Shown one piece after another: positions 33,487-44,660 of a DNA stretch of 64,000 nt; position 1 is the stretch's first letter, and each line of letters opens with the position of its first letter. A model generated the notes under the pieces. The model was given only the letters and a program-made list of their open reading frames with translations. It was not told the origin of the DNA and did not search any database. A program made the position numbers and the translations under genes. This DNA is from Manihot esculenta (taxonomy: Eukaryota; Streptophyta; Magnoliopsida; Malpighiales; Euphorbiaceae): NCBI RefSeq assembly GCF_001659605.2, contig NC_035167.2, forward strand, positions 4,154,001 to 4,218,000, in the 5' to 3' direction.

Positions 33487-35904
33487 TTATTCTTTCGTGA
33501 GGCCGGCATTGAGACTGAAGACCTTTTCTGCCTCTGCTTCTGATAAAGGAAAAATCTCCAGCTTCCCCACCGGTTCTGTCCTGGCCTCTATTTTCTCATC
33601 CCGAACCTCTAGAACTTCCGAGTCAAGAGCCTTTTCAGTGGAGCTCGGTTCTGTTACTGTGGCTAAGTATACTGCTTTTGCCTCTTCCTGGCTGCCCCGG
33701 ACTATTCCCACTCCTTCTTCTGTTGGAAATTTAAGCGCCAAATACCTAATACTGGTGACAGCTTCGAAGTTGAACAGCGCAGGCCTCCCCAGTATCACAT
33801 TATAGCTCAACGGAAGTTTGACCACTAAAAATACCTCGTGGTGAGTGCGAGTCCTGGGTGCTTCACCTAAGGTGAGAGCTAGCTTCACCTTCCCTTCTAC
33901 GAGTACTGGTACTCCTCCGATTCCCTTGATTGGAGCCTGGTCTCGGACCAACTGTTCTTCCGGAATTCCCATCTGCTGAAAGACCCGGTATGGTAGCAAG
34001 TTGACTTTACTCCCGTCATCCACTAAGACCTTCTTTACCCGATAATTGTGAATGACGGCTTCAATGACGAGCGAGTCATCATGGGGCATCTGAATACCCT
34101 GAGCATCTTCTGAAGAGAAGGTGATGGTCATGGGAGAGTGGTCAACGATCTGCATGACCTCGGTACTGCTGGTCTCTCCCTCCCGATTTCTCTTCTTCCC
34201 TCGGCGGCCCATCCGTCCTCCCGTTCCTCCAACAATCATGTTGATGGTCCCACTGGATCCATCGTTCACTGGTCCCGTTCCTGTTCTCCTCGGCACCTGA
34301 ACCGCCGGACTGGATTGAGGCCTTTGTCCCTCTGATTTCTTTACAAAGTTCTTGAGGTGTCCCCTCTTTATTAACCTTTCGATCTCTGCTATCAACTGGA
34401 AGCAGTTGTTGGTATCGTGGCCATGCGTCCGATGATACTGACAATATTTGTCAGGATTCCGTTGGTCTGCTTCCGACTTCATAGGTTTGGGCCACTGGAG
34501 GAATTCCTTATCTTGGACAGCCATGAGCACCTCGGCTCTGGACGCATTTAGTGGAGTTGGCTTCTCAGGGACCCAAGGGGGAGGCAATCTTGACTCAGGG
34601 ACCCGTGGAGGGGGAGGCCTTTGATCCCTTCGTTCCCAGGCCTGCTTGTACGGCTCGGGCCTCTTGCCGTGTTTCTTTTCATGTTTTTCTGGCCTCCTTT
34701 CTTCTGAGGCTTTTTCTTTTCCTGTCATCCTTTTGGCAAATCGGCTTGTTACTAAGGCGTCATCCTGCCTTATATACTTCTCCGCTCTCTGCATCAGCTC
34801 GACCAGGGAGGTCGGGGGCTTCCTGCTTAAGGAACTGAAGAACTCGGCAGAGGTTGTTCCCTTTTGCATTGCCTCTACCGCCCTTCCTTCATCAAGATCG
34901 AGAATCTGCAGGGCCTCCGTATTGAAACGAGCGACATACTCTCGGAGTGATTCACCCTCTCTCTGTCTTACTGTCTCCAAGTAGCTCGTCTTCCTTTCTA
35001 CTGGCACCCCGGCTATGAATCGACTGATGAAGCGAATGGCTAGGTCTCCGAAACTTCTGATACTTCCTGCCTCAAGGCTGTTGAACCACGCCCGCGCTGG
35101 TCCCGAGGGCGTCGTTGGAAATACTTTACACATTAAGACATCTGACAGAGTTTGCAACTCCATGAAGGTCTTATAGTTCATGACGTGCTCCCTCGGGTTA
35201 CCAGTTCCATCATAAGCCGCCATTGATGGCATCATAAACTTCTTAGGGACAGTCTCTTGCTGCACCCACTTTGAGAAAGGGGAAGAAGTGGGCAAAGAGG
35301 TTTGGCTTTGGTCTTTCTTACCTAGCTCGGCTAGGAGCTGTTCTCTCAATTTCTTCAACTTTTGGTCCACCTTCTCGTCTTCTAGGCTGGGTTTTTTCTC
35401 CAGGTGGTACTCCTCCTCCTCTGCTTCAGTTCCCGTCCACCCGGTTATTTCGGCGGAATAGTTATCCACCTCCTCATTTTCTATCATCTCTCTCGCCCTC
35501 TTCGCATGGATTCGGGCCTCCGGTCCTTCCTCTTCCCCGGCTTTTCTCCCTCTTTCTTCAGTATCGCGGCTGCTGGTTTGAAGACGGTCAGGTGCAGATC
35601 GGGGGTCATTGGTCTGAGGTTCCTCTACAACCGGGAGTGTATTTACTGGAGTGCTGAGGCCTCTATGTTGCATTATCTGCCCCAACCAGTGGGCGGTATT
35701 TTGTAACTGGAAAGCCATGTTTTGAAGATCCTGGTTAGATAGGGTAACAGTAGGAGCATTCCCTGCCAAACTTGGCGAGGGATTAAGAGGAACAGGCGTT
35801 TGGTTGTTTAATGTCGTAGGACTAGAAAAGGAGAATTGTTGCCCCTCTTGGGCAGAGCTTAGGTCATTTGGGACGTTAAGGTTACTTTCTTGGTGATTAG
35901 CCAT
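33487..35904 (-). CDS. gag: Tat-1 gag and aspartic protease
   Basis: 805 codons, MANHQESN at 35904. Residues about 230-385 are the retrotransposon gag domain (AYDGTGNPREHVMNYK...ARAWFNSL...SRFIAGV...LREYVARFN). Residues about 488-501 are the Cys/His cluster CQYHRTHGHDTNNC usual in Tat gag. Protease lies at about 605-700, with VLVDDGSKVNLL as active site (the lineage's DDGS-like form of DTG) and YNVILGRPALF. The frame ends with TAA at 33487-33489, where the related sequence pattern (KE-KAEV) suggests Glu mutated to stop, so gag-PR is cut from pol. A short acidic/basic coiled-coil-like part lies at 130-200. Confidence 0.88.
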   Translation of the reverse strand: MANHQESNLNVPNDLSSAQEGQQFSFSSPTTLNNQTPVPLNPSPSLAGNAPTVTLSNQDLQNMAFQLQNTAHWLGQIMQHRGLSTPVNTLPVVEEPQTNDPRSAPDRLQTSSRDTEERGRKAGEEEGPEARIHAKRAREMIENEEVDNYSAEITGWTGTEAEEEEYHLEKKPSLEDEKVDQKLKKLREQLLAELGKKDQSQTSLPTSSPFSKWVQQETVPKKFMMPSMAAYDGTGNPREHVMNYKTFMELQTLSDVLMCKVFPTTPSGPARAWFNSLEAGSIRSFGDLAIRFISRFIAGVPVERKTSYLETVRQREGESLREYVARFNTEALQILDLDEGRAVEAMQKGTTSAEFFSSLSRKPPTSLVELMQRAEKYIRQDDALVTSRFAKRMTGKEKASEERRPEKHEKKHGKRPEPYKQAWERRDQRPPPPRVPESRLPPPWVPEKPTPLNASRAEVLMAVQDKEFLQWPKPMKSEADQRNPDKYCQYHRTHGHDTNNCFQLIAEIERLIKRGHLKNFVKKSEGQRPQSSPAVQVPRRTGTGPVNDGSSGTINMIVGGTGGRMGRRGKKRNREGETSSTEVMQIVDHSPMTITFSSEDAQGIQMPHDDSLVIEAVIHNYRVKKVLVDDGSKVNLLPYRVFQQMGIPEEQLVRDQAPIKGIGGVPVLVEGKVKLALTLGEAPRTRTHHEVFLVVKLPLSYNVILGRPALFNFEAVTSIRYLALKFPTEEGVGIVRGSQEEAKAVYLATVTEPSSTEKALDSEVLEVRDEKIEARTEPVGKLEIFPLSEAEAEKVFSLNAGLTKE

Positions 35905-35964
35905 CGTGGATCTCAGTGGGTTTTGTTAAGAGTGAAAACTCTGGTGATGAAAAGATCTCTGTCG

Positions 35965-35983
35965 TTTCCCACAAACGGCGCCA
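35965..35983 (-). other. Tat-1 primer binding site
   Basis: The minus strand TGGCGCCGTTTGTGGGAAA starts 2 nt inside the 5' LTR. TGGCGCC is the complement of a tRNA 3' end. I do not assign the tRNA. Confidence 0.8.
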
Positions 35984-35985
35984 AT

Positions 35986-36492
35986 TGATGATCTGAGATC
36001 CAATAGAATAGGGTTTTACAAGGGTTTTGGTATTGAAGAATAAAGCTTGGTCTGTCTCTCTAGAGGGGTATCCCTTTTATCCTTTCTTTCTACTTGCTGG
36101 TGACGTATAACGACTCTCTCCTGATTGGGCCACGCGTCTCTGCCATACAGATATGGGCGTACGAGGATATCAGGCGCCTGCTTCATGCGTAACGGCCTCT
36201 GATTCTCCCCCGTGCGTACGCTCGAGCGGATCTGCCAGGCTGTATGACGAGTCTCGTTCTGGATTCTAGGCTGGGCCGAGAGCTGGGTTGGACACTGAAC
36301 CCAGGGGAAGAAGGAATCCATGGGAAGGTTATACGGGCTGGGCCGATCTCGATGAGGAAGAATCTGGTGGAGTCCGGCCTCAAGGGTGTGATGATCTGGG
36401 CTTGTTTTGAGAGGGCGTGCGGGCCTTCCATTCATGGGCCGTGGCCGTAATCTAGGCTCAGGATTGGGGGTAGGGAAATCCAGCGGTCATCA
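35986..36492 (-). repeat. Tat-1 5' LTR
   Basis: 507 bp, the partner of 13917-14423, with about 10 single-base differences that are mostly transitions. Confidence 0.93.
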
Positions 36493-36497
36493 CGTGA

Positions 36498-36990
36498 ATT
36501 CCAAGCCATTATCTGTTCACAGAGCTTTAACATTCTGTTTGAATTGCGTTGTAAACCACTGAAAAAGTGAGATAATCCTTCGTTTTAGATTTGTTTCATG
36601 AGATAAACCCATGTTGCTTGGCTGAAATCATCCACGATTGTTAAGAAAAAAATGGCAACCTGAAAAAGACTGTATTTTATAGGCCCCCATATATCACTGT
36701 GAAATATATCAAAAAAATGTCATATTTTATTCATACGAGCAGGAAAAAGAATATCTCATCTATTTTGCCTTGAGACATGTATCTCAAAAAGAAGTATTCT
36801 TATAATCAAAATTGAGGGACATATTTAAGGCAAGATTAATATGATCAACTAGTAGATGAATCAACCATTTGTGCCATAAATATGCACAAACTGATGCATT
36901 TGCCATGCAAGCTCTCCCTCCTTAACAGGATCCAAGTAGTACAGACCATCAAGCTCTCTACCCGCTCCAATCAGCTTTTCTGAAGGTAAG
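36498..36990 (-). pseudogene. Copia integrase, N-terminal part
   Basis: Broken frames on the minus strand read GELDGLYYLDP, CLKAK, WGAYKIQSFSGCHFF and, next to the Tat-1 insertion, QFKQNVKAL*TDNGLEFT (the second catalytic Asp region). It continues across Tat-1 with the QQNRVVERKH part at 13835. Confidence 0.78.
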
Positions 36991-37022
36991 TCCTGAATCA
37001 CAAAACAGTTTGGCCAAAAAGT

Positions 37023-37340
37023 CTAGCTCATATCACGTGTTAATTTACTGGCTAATAGTAAATTAAAGCAAAAATCTAATATACCAAGAACTAGTTTCTT
37101 TCCAAGAGTAATCTCTCTCAAAGCACTGACTGGCACGATTTTGCCTTTTGGTATTTGCATTGGCGGTATATTATGTTGCAGCTTAATTCCAGCTAAAGGG
37201 GTTACATCATGAGTTATATAGTTTGTCGCACTAGTATCAACAATCCATTCATTATCTGGCTTACCCAAAAAATTAGAAGTTGCCATATGTGCAGATGGGT
37301 TACCTTCAGTTGTGCCTTGTGCATATAGCAAGGCCAACAA
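37023..37340 (-). pseudogene. Copia protease remnant
   Basis: NEWIVDTSATNYITHDVTPL corresponds to the copia protease WI(V/L)DTGA(T/S)xH(I/M)T box with Gly changed to Ser. The frame is open for 105 codons, with preceding gag-linker residues. Confidence 0.75.
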
Positions 37341-37489
37341 TTGTTGTTACTAATTTTGTGTCAGACCTGGAATCGATGAACTTTTATTGTGTGTGGTGGC
37401 TGTAAAAACAGTGACAGAAGGTTCAATATGTTTTGTTGACAATTGTTATGTTGTTTGTCACCCCTTTTTCCAGGTTTACGCCAATCTGA

Positions 37490-38225
37490 TGGGCAACCAA
37501 TTACCTTGAAATAATATTCTTAGTTGTGATTCATTTTGCCACAATATTCACAGGACACAAGCTCATTTCGTCGTCCGCTGCTATTTCCTTTGGACTTCAC
37601 ATCATTTATTTTGGACAGTAAGGCAGCTCTCTCTATCTGGATGGTTTGATTTATTGAAATGGAGCATTGGTTTTCCTTCCCATGCAGCAAGAGCGTATGC
37701 CCTCCCAAATATTTGGCAAAGGATCAATACTCAGTATTTGAGACCATATCATAGTATAAGCCTCACCCAACCCCATCAGAAAGTCAAAAACCTTTTCCTC
37801 CTCTCACATGTTATGTATCTTCTTTGCTGCTCTACAAGGACAACCACATGTGTATGCTGGTGTGGGATTCAAATCTTGCGATTCTCCCCAAACACTCTTT
37901 AATTTTCCATAATACGATGGCACCGTGGACTTTTCTTGCTGGAGCAGGGCAATAGCACGCTTCAACTCATAGACTCTTAGAGCTATGCCTTGTGTGAACC
38001 TGTCTTCTAAGTCTTTCCATCCTTCTCTTGTTGTTTCTGTGTGTGCAGCAGTCCCTTGTAAGTCTTCATCGACTGCGTTTATGAGCCGTGATAGCACCAC
38101 AGCTTGCACTCTTTTCATGCCTGAAAGGTCGAGCATGACATATCAGATTTTTTAATAGTTCCGTCTACAAATCCTGCCTTATTTTTGAAATGAAGAACAT
38201 TCACGAAACTTCATCTCCAAGTGAA
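37490..38225 (-). pseudogene. Copia gag remnant (UBN2-type) with damaged zinc knuckle
   Basis: From 38225 the minus strand reads HFKNKAGFVDGTI in one frame. A second frame at 37804-38136 reads LSRLINAVDEDLQGTAAHTE..WKDLEDRF and YELKRAIALLQQ, typical of copia gag. The knuckle is CEYCGKMNHN followed by a stop at 37520. Several breaks are present. Confidence 0.75.
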
Positions 38226-38468
38226 GTAAATTAAATTTAAAATTATTAATGCTTGATTTTATTTAAAAAATTCATGATAATAAGGTTAATAGAATAGCTC
38301 ATATTGATAGCTAAATTTGACCATAAATAGATTCTAATATATAATCAAGTTTATAATTTAAAATTTATGATAATAAGGTTAATAGAATAGCTCATATTGA
38401 TAGCTAAATTTGACTAGACAAGTATTTTACATACAAAAGTTTTAGTTATAATACAAAAGTTTTAATGA
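38226..38468. repeat. AT-rich junction with a 48-bp direct repeat
   Basis: Two copies of a 48-bp sequence (starting ATGATAATAAGGTTAATAG) lie at 38274-38321 and 38367-38414, 93 bp apart. ACAAAAGTTTTA also occurs twice just before the unit 3 MITE. There is no gene. This stretch is unlike the array. Confidence 0.75.
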
Positions 38469-39513
38469 GAGAAAATTACTTTTAAGTCTTTGAGGTATAG
38501 TGTAATTAACGGATTCGTCCCTCTATTTTTAGAACCCAACACTTTCGTCCCTGAGGTTTAATTCCGTTAAAATTAGAGGTCCCTCCGTTAAAAATGCCGT
38601 TAGTGATAGAAAAAAAGACTAAACTACCCTTTCTAAAACCCAACACTTTAGTCCCTGAAATTTAATTCCTACAAATTTATAGGTCACTCTCTCAAAGAAT
38701 TGAAGGAAAAAATACATTTTTGTTCCTAAGATATTACATAATTAACAGATTTATCTCTCTATTTTTTAAATCCAACACTTTACTCCTTGAAATCTAATTT
38801 CGTCAAAATTCAAGGAAGAAAAATCTGAAACTCAATCACCATAAACAAATAAAAATTTCAATAAATTTAAGATTTAAATTCAGTAAAGATAATAAAAATC
38901 AAAATATATAAAATTTAAATTATTAAAAATAAAAAGTTAAAACTCAATAGAAATTGCTTTTGTGATGCCGTTCGTTGTCGATCACTGTTCGCCATTTAAA
39001 AAATTCATTAAAACATCTCTGACATTTTAAAAAGTCTACTAGTTAATCTTTCCATTCATTTTAGTTGTTAAGTATTATAAAAAAATCTAAAATACCCCTG
39101 ATATTGAAGGACTAATTAGTAAACTTTTTAATAATTTGAGGGACCAACTAATAATTTTTTTCTAAACTATAGTTATTAAATAATAAAATATTTGGTGATA
39201 AAATTAATAGAGAAATAAACTAATAGACTTTTTAAAATGTCAGGGATATTTTAATATATTTTTCAAAATTAAGAGACTAAGTAACGAGTTTTTTCATAAT
39301 TTCTTCATTTTATTATTGATAAGGGTATTTTTGAGAATATATTTATTCACTTTCCTTTGACCAAGTGGAAATCATTGACTTAACAAAAATATTTTACGGA
39401 GACCTTGAATTTTTACGGAATTAAACCTCAAATGACGAAAGTGTTGGATTCTAAAAAAAGAGGGACAAATCCGTTAATTATGCTATACCTCAGGGACTAA
39501 AAAATAATTTTTC
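38469..39513. mobile_element. Mutator-like MITE, unit 3 copy
   Basis: Full-length copy starting GAGAAAATTAC and ending in AATTTTTC. The right flank continues into array sequence (CAATTTAAATATG), but the left flank is not array DNA and carries no matching target duplication, so the array was broken exactly at this terminus. Confidence 0.8.
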
Positions 39514-39817
39514 ATCAATTTAAATATGTTTAATTCTAACAAAAAAATAAATTTTGATGAGCAATGTAAAAATAAGTTTTATAACAGTATAGCTTGTTTT
39601 AAGGTTTTTTTTAAGATAGAGATTAAGATTCATTTACTTATTTGAAAGTCTAACAATTAACTTTCTTCTTTAACTTAATTCTCGCTGAATGAAACAATTA
39701 CATATGAGAATATTGTAAATATCAAAATTTTATTTATTTGAAAATCTAGTAATTAAATCTTTCTTTAACTTATTTCTCGCCGCATACGACGATTGCATGC
39801 AAGAATCTTGAAAATAT

Positions 39818-40033
39818 CTACTTTTTCTTTTTTTTCTCGGCTTCTTTTCCGCTAGGAGCGGAGGCTTCTTTACTGCTGGGAGCAGAGGCTTCTCCGCCGA
39901 GACCAGGAGCAGAGGCCTCTCCACCGGGAGCAGAGGCCTCTTCTTTCTCTTTCTCTTGAGCGTTTGAAACAGAAAATAAGGAAAATATAATCAACAGTGA
40001 AATACAACATACGAAAAGCCCAAATTTCTTCAT
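39818..40033 (-). CDS. Small secreted Ala/Ser/Pro/Gly-repeat peptide, copy 3
   Basis: 71 residues, nearly identical to copies 1, 4 and 5. The signal peptide is residues 1-25 (MKKFGLFVCC...SNA). The mature part is QEKEKE, EASAPGG, EASAPGLGG, EASAPSSK, EASAPSGK and EAEKKKKK. Differences from the consensus are Pro to Leu in the second repeat and Gly to Ser in the third. It is the first gene to the right of the 31-kb transposon island. The TATA box is at 40111-40119 and the upstream inverted repeat is intact. Confidence 0.8.
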   Translation of the reverse strand: MKKFGLFVCCISLLIIFSLFSVSNAQEKEKEEASAPGGEASAPGLGGEASAPSSKEASAPSGKEAEKKKKK

Positions 40034-40110
40034 CTTGTAAACTCAACTATAGATTTTACTTTTTTTTTCTTTTTGTTTTATCTGTATGAATAAACATCCC
40101 GAACTTTGAA

Positions 40111-40178
40111 CCTTTTATACTTTTCTTGATGTTAAGATTTGAAAGTTAAATTCCATGATTTAAGGAGGCTCAATGAGC
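40111..40178 (-). promoter_or_regulatory. Promoter of peptide gene 3: TATA box plus inverted repeat
   Basis: TATAAAAGG lies at 40111-40119 (minus) and GCTCAATGAGC at 40168-40178. A base next to the repeat differs (TAAGGAG instead of TGAGGAG), while the inverted repeat itself is unchanged. Confidence 0.75.
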
Positions 40179-42947
40179 TAAACTAAGGAGAAAATCTTAC
40201 TTATTTATTTTTCATATGACTCGGTACTTACTTTTAAAATCTTAACTAAAATTATCAACAATGCGTAATTCTAAAACACCTAGAGATTCACCCTTCAATG
40301 TAGTATTCTAGTTTTTTTTTTTAACTCATATGTGCTCTTTATAATCCATATTTCTTAATGATGTAAATAATGTTCCTATTATAAAAGTTTAAGTGGTTCA
40401 TAATACTTTTTTTAGAAGAGTTGATATAAAAATTCTGGCTCATTATACACCAAACAATTATATTATGAATAATATTTGAGTGTCATCTGTCCAACAAATT
40501 ATGTGCACTTTAATGTGGATAATATTTTGGATATTCAAGCGTGGATAAAACTTGTTTAAATATATTTCTCCATCATTTATTACGGTATTTGAAATATCTC
40601 ATTCATATTATATATAACTATATATATGCTTAAATTTAAAGTAAGAGTGCTATAATATTTCTTTCTTAACTATTTGTATAATTTACTTTATCGGTTAATA
40701 TTCAATATATAAAGTTGATTTACTTTATTTGTTTGATTCTGGGTATGATCGTAATCAACCTTATTAAATATTTTATAATCTAAAGCACTTTCACACAGAA
40801 TAAAAAAGAGAATTACCAAATTTAAAAATAAACGTTGTTGTTAATTAAAAAAATCATAATGTTTGTTATGTTTGATCTTATGAATTACTGAAATTAGACA
40901 ATGTTGATACCCTAAAATTAAAAAATTTATACATTTTATTCTCAAATCTATTTTTTCAACAATCGTGAACCATCCATTTAATTAAAATTATAGATTAAAT
41001 AAAATAAATATGGTTTATAAAAAAGTTTTTTTTTGTTTGAATATTCAAGTGTTGTCGCCTTTGGCAACGAGATAAATTTCAATTAATCAAACTCATTTTC
41101 AAAATATACCTTCAATAAAATATCAATAAAATTATTCATCGGTATCGGAACAACTCTCAAATTTTACTATTATAGAGAGCAGTTATTTTTTTGCAACAAT
41201 TGATAGTATAATAAAAAAATATTTTTTTTTTTAAATTTCATCCAAAAACACTTCTAAAGATCAACGCTCGTCATTGAATTCCACCATTCAGAATAAAAAA
41301 AGGTAGGAACCAGACTAGGAATACCATCTAAGTAAAGCTAGAAATCAAATACGTTCAAGTATATCAGTTATAATTAAATTGAGTTTAGTGAGCAAAGACT
41401 AGTCTATTTGTGTTGGCAATTGAACTGCAGTATTTAGCACTTTGATATTGTTAATTTTTTATTTAATAAACTATAAATTCAATGATGATGCAGCTGATAT
41501 GTTAAATTAAATAATTTAAATTTAAATTATTGTTTTAATTTGTTAAGATTTAAATTAAACTTTATATTTATAATTTTATTTAGATTGTTCACCTCATATA
41601 TAATTAATAAATTTATAGTACCATTTAATATTGATTACATTTTTTTTCTTTTTTCTCAAAAATTAACATGAATATGTTATAATTGTTTGTTCTTTATTAG
41701 TCAAATTAAATATTAAATGAATTCCTCACAAATGTAAAAATTATTAAAGCATATGAAAATTAGAATTTACAGATTCAGTTCTAAATGTTAGAAACTTTTC
41801 GCTTGTTTAGAATCTTCTAAATTAATATGATTAGACATCTTCTGAGCTACTGAATTACAATTCAGATTTATATTATGATATGTGAAGAACAGTAGGAGAT
41901 TTTGTTGGAACTTAATTAATTCAAACAACTTAATTTAGATAAATAGTAAATTTATCTAAATGCAATGTGCAACCTAATCTAATTTTATATAAGCCAAGTA
42001 TAAGCGAGGAAAAAAATTATATAGAATAAAAAAGAATTAAAAAAATTATATAAAAACAATTAGTTAAAATAAAAAAAAATCAACTTTAAGATGGGAGGAA
42101 GTAGCAATTCAAAGAAATGTAAAGAGGAGATGTGGTATTGAATTACCATCTGCTGTACTTAGAAGAAAAATAAAAAGAAAAATCTAATTTTGTCAAAACA
42201 TGCACATCACATATTGAATTAGATCTTAATCGGTAGTCAAGACACAAAACTAGATATTAAAAAGAAAAATATACAATACTTTTATCTATTTTTCATTTTG
42301 GGTATTTGTTTACAAGCAACATGATATTATAGTACTATTTAGATATAAAATTAAATCAAATTAAATCACAAATGACGTAATTCAAAAACCTTTAAATGAA
42401 ACACTAATACAATCACAAGTTCCATTTTTATATTTTTTTTAAAGTGAAACACTGGTACAATCACAAGTTACATTTTTTTTATTAAAATTAATAGAAATAT
42501 ATTAAGTTTGAACTGCTCATACGACGGATAGGATTAAGTTTGAACTGCTCAATTATACTCAGCTCTTACATTCTTTAGAATAAAAAAGTGAATATTATAC
42601 AACAATAACAATAATTATAAGAATTTGCTGATGCTACTATATTTATACACATACACATTGCATTCATAAATTATAATAGAAGGCAAAAGTTTTAAACTAG
42701 AAATTACAAATACAAAATAATTTATCATAATTTTATAAAATATTAATTAAAAAAATATATAGTCCTATGAATGTCATAGTAATTATAAAAATTTAGATGA
42801 GTTCCAAATATAATATAAAAATAAATTTTAAAATATATAATACCACATATACCAATTATGATTATGAGGGTGAATAAATAATTACGTAATTATGGTTTCA
42901 GCTGTTATAAAATTTCAATTAATTACGAAATAACAATATAAATTTAA

Positions 42948-43999
42948 GAGAAAATTATTTTTTAGTCTCTGAGATATACCGTAATTAATGAAATCGCTCC
43001 TCTATTTTTAGAACCCAACACTTTCCTCTCTGAGATTTAATTCAATAAAAATTAGAAGTCCCTCCGTTAGTAACAGAAAAAATGACCGAACTACTCTTTC
43101 TTGAACCCAGCACTTTAGTCCCTGAAATTTAATTCCTACAAGTTTATAGGTCCATCTCTCAAAGAATTGAAGGAAAAAATATGTTTTCGTCCCTAAGATA
43201 TTACATAATTAACTGATTTATCTCTCTATTTTTTAAATTCAACACTTTAGTCCTTGAAGTTTAATTTCGTTAAAATTCAAGGAAGAAAATTTGAAACTCA
43301 ATCCCCATAAACAAATAAAACTTTCAATAAATTTAAGATTCGAATTCAGTAAAGATAATAAAAATGAAAATATATAAAAATTGAATTATTAAAAATAAAA
43401 AGTTAAAACTCAATAGAAATTGTTTTTTTTATGCTGTTAGCTGTCGATCACTGTTTGCCATTTGAAAAATTCATTACAACGTCTCTGACATTTTAAAAAG
43501 TCTACTAGTTAATCTTTCCATTAATTTTAGTCGTTAAGTATTATAAAAAAATCTCAAATACCTCTGATATAGATAGACTAATTAGTACATTTTTTATTAA
43601 TTTGAGGGACCAACAAATAATTTTTTCTAAACTATAGGGACTAAATAGTAAAATATTTGGTGATAAAATTAATAGAGAAACTAACCAGTAGAATTTTTAA
43701 AATGTTATGGACATTTTAATATACTTTTAAAAATTGAGGGACTAAGTAGCGAGTGTTTTCATACTATAGGGTCTAAATAGTAATTTTTTTATTTTAATAT
43801 TGATAAGGATATTTTTGGGATTATATTTATTCTCTTTCCTTTGATTAAGTGGAAATTATTGACTTAATAAAAAAAATTTTCCAGAGACCTTGAATTTTGA
43901 CGGAATTAAACCTCAAAGGACGAAAGTGATGGATTCTAAAAAAAAGAGAGACAAATCCGTTATTTATGTTATACCTCAGGGACAAAAAATTAATTTTTC
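42948..43999. mobile_element. Mutator-like MITE, unit 4 copy
   Basis: Same element at the same site in the unit. The left flank TAAATTTAA (42939-42947) is intact and the right duplication has decayed to CTCACTTTAA, a change shared with unit 5. Confidence 0.8.
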
Positions 44000-44300
44000 C
44001 TCACTTTAAATATGTTTGATTTAAAAAAAAATAAATTTTGCTGAGCACTGTAAAAATAAGTTTTATAACAATATAACTTGTTTCAAGGTTTCTTTAAGAT
44101 AGAGAATAAGATTCATTTACTTATTTGGAAGTCCAACAATTAACTTTCTTCTTTAACTTAATTCTCGCTGAATGAAACAATTACATATGAGAATATTGTA
44201 AATATCAAAATTCTATTTATTTGAAAATCTAGTAATTAAATCTTTCTTTAACTTATTTCTCGCCGCATGCAACGATTGCATGCAAGAATCTTGAAAATAT

Positions 44301-44516
44301 CTACTTTTTCTTTTTTTTCTCGGCTTCTTTTCCGCTAGGAGCAGAGGCTTCTTTACCACTGGGAGCAGAGGCTTCTCCGCCGGGACCGGGAGCAGAGGCC
44401 TCTCCGCCAGGAGCAGAGGCCTCTTCTTTCTCTTTCTCTTGCGCATTTGTAACGGAAAATAAGGAAAATATAATCAACAGTGAAATACAACATACAAAAA
44501 ACCCAAATTTCTTCAT
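44301..44516 (-). CDS. Small secreted Ala/Ser/Pro/Gly-repeat peptide, copy 4
   Basis: 71 residues. The signal peptide carries Leu6 to Phe and Ser23 to Thr (GFFVCC...VTNA). The mature part shows the full consensus repeat set: EASAPGG, EASAPGPGG, EASAPSGK, EASAPSGK, EAEKKKKK. The mature sequence is the same as copy 5, although the surrounding non-coding DNA differs at many sites. That fits either purifying selection or very recent duplication or gene conversion. The promoter is at 44593-44660. Confidence 0.82.
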   Translation of the reverse strand: MKKFGFFVCCISLLIIFSLFSVTNAQEKEKEEASAPGGEASAPGPGGEASAPSGKEASAPSGKEAEKKKKK

Positions 44517-44592
44517 CTTGTAAACTCAACTATGGATTTTACTGTTTTTTCTTTTTGTTTTATCTGTATGAATAAACATACAGAACTCTGAA

Positions 44593-44660
44593 CCTTTTAT
44601 ACTTCTCTTGATGTTACGATTTCGAAGTTAAGTTCCATGATTTGAGGAGGCTCAATGAGC
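44593..44660 (-). promoter_or_regulatory. Promoter of peptide gene 4: TATA box plus inverted repeat
   Basis: TATAAAAGG lies at 44593-44601 (minus) and GCTCAATGAGC at 44650-44660, with the same geometry as the other copies. Confidence 0.75.

Larger units (their letters stand above)
13917..36492 (-). mobile_element. Tat-1: Tat-lineage Ty3/gypsy retrotransposon with antisense gene
   Basis: Two 507-bp LTRs (13917-14423, 35986-36492), each beginning TGATGA and ending TCATCA, are flanked by the 5-bp target duplication CGTGA (13912-13916, 36493-36497) inside the copia integrase. The minus-strand order is 5' LTR, primer site, gag, protease, RT, RNase H, a second archaeal-type RNase H, integrase, a minisatellite, an oppositely directed gene, PPT and 3' LTR. 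The extra RNase H and the antisense gene are marks of the Tat lineage. Its own length without Athila-1 is about 13.6 kb. Nonsense and frameshift mutations in pol make it defective. I counted about 10 differences between the LTRs (about 2%). Confidence 0.93.
11312..38225 (-). mobile_element. Decayed Ty1/copia retrotransposon, split by Tat-1
   Basis: Read on the minus strand the order is gag (from about 38225), protease, integrase, reverse transcriptase, RNase H and a short 3' LTR candidate. This is the gag-PR-INT-RT-RH order of copia elements. The integrase is interrupted by Tat-1 at 13912-36497. All frames carry stops and shifts. No 5' LTR is recognisable to the right of 38225, so the element is 5'-truncated. 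Its own length without Tat-1 is about 4.3 kb. Confidence 0.8.
38469..41121. repeat. Tandem array unit 3, 5'-truncated at a MITE end
   Basis: Similarity to the array starts exactly at the left terminus of the MITE (38469) and continues through peptide gene 3 to the landmark at 41122. The first 1.78 kb of the unit is missing and replaced by unrelated AT-rich DNA and the copia element. Confidence 0.85.
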
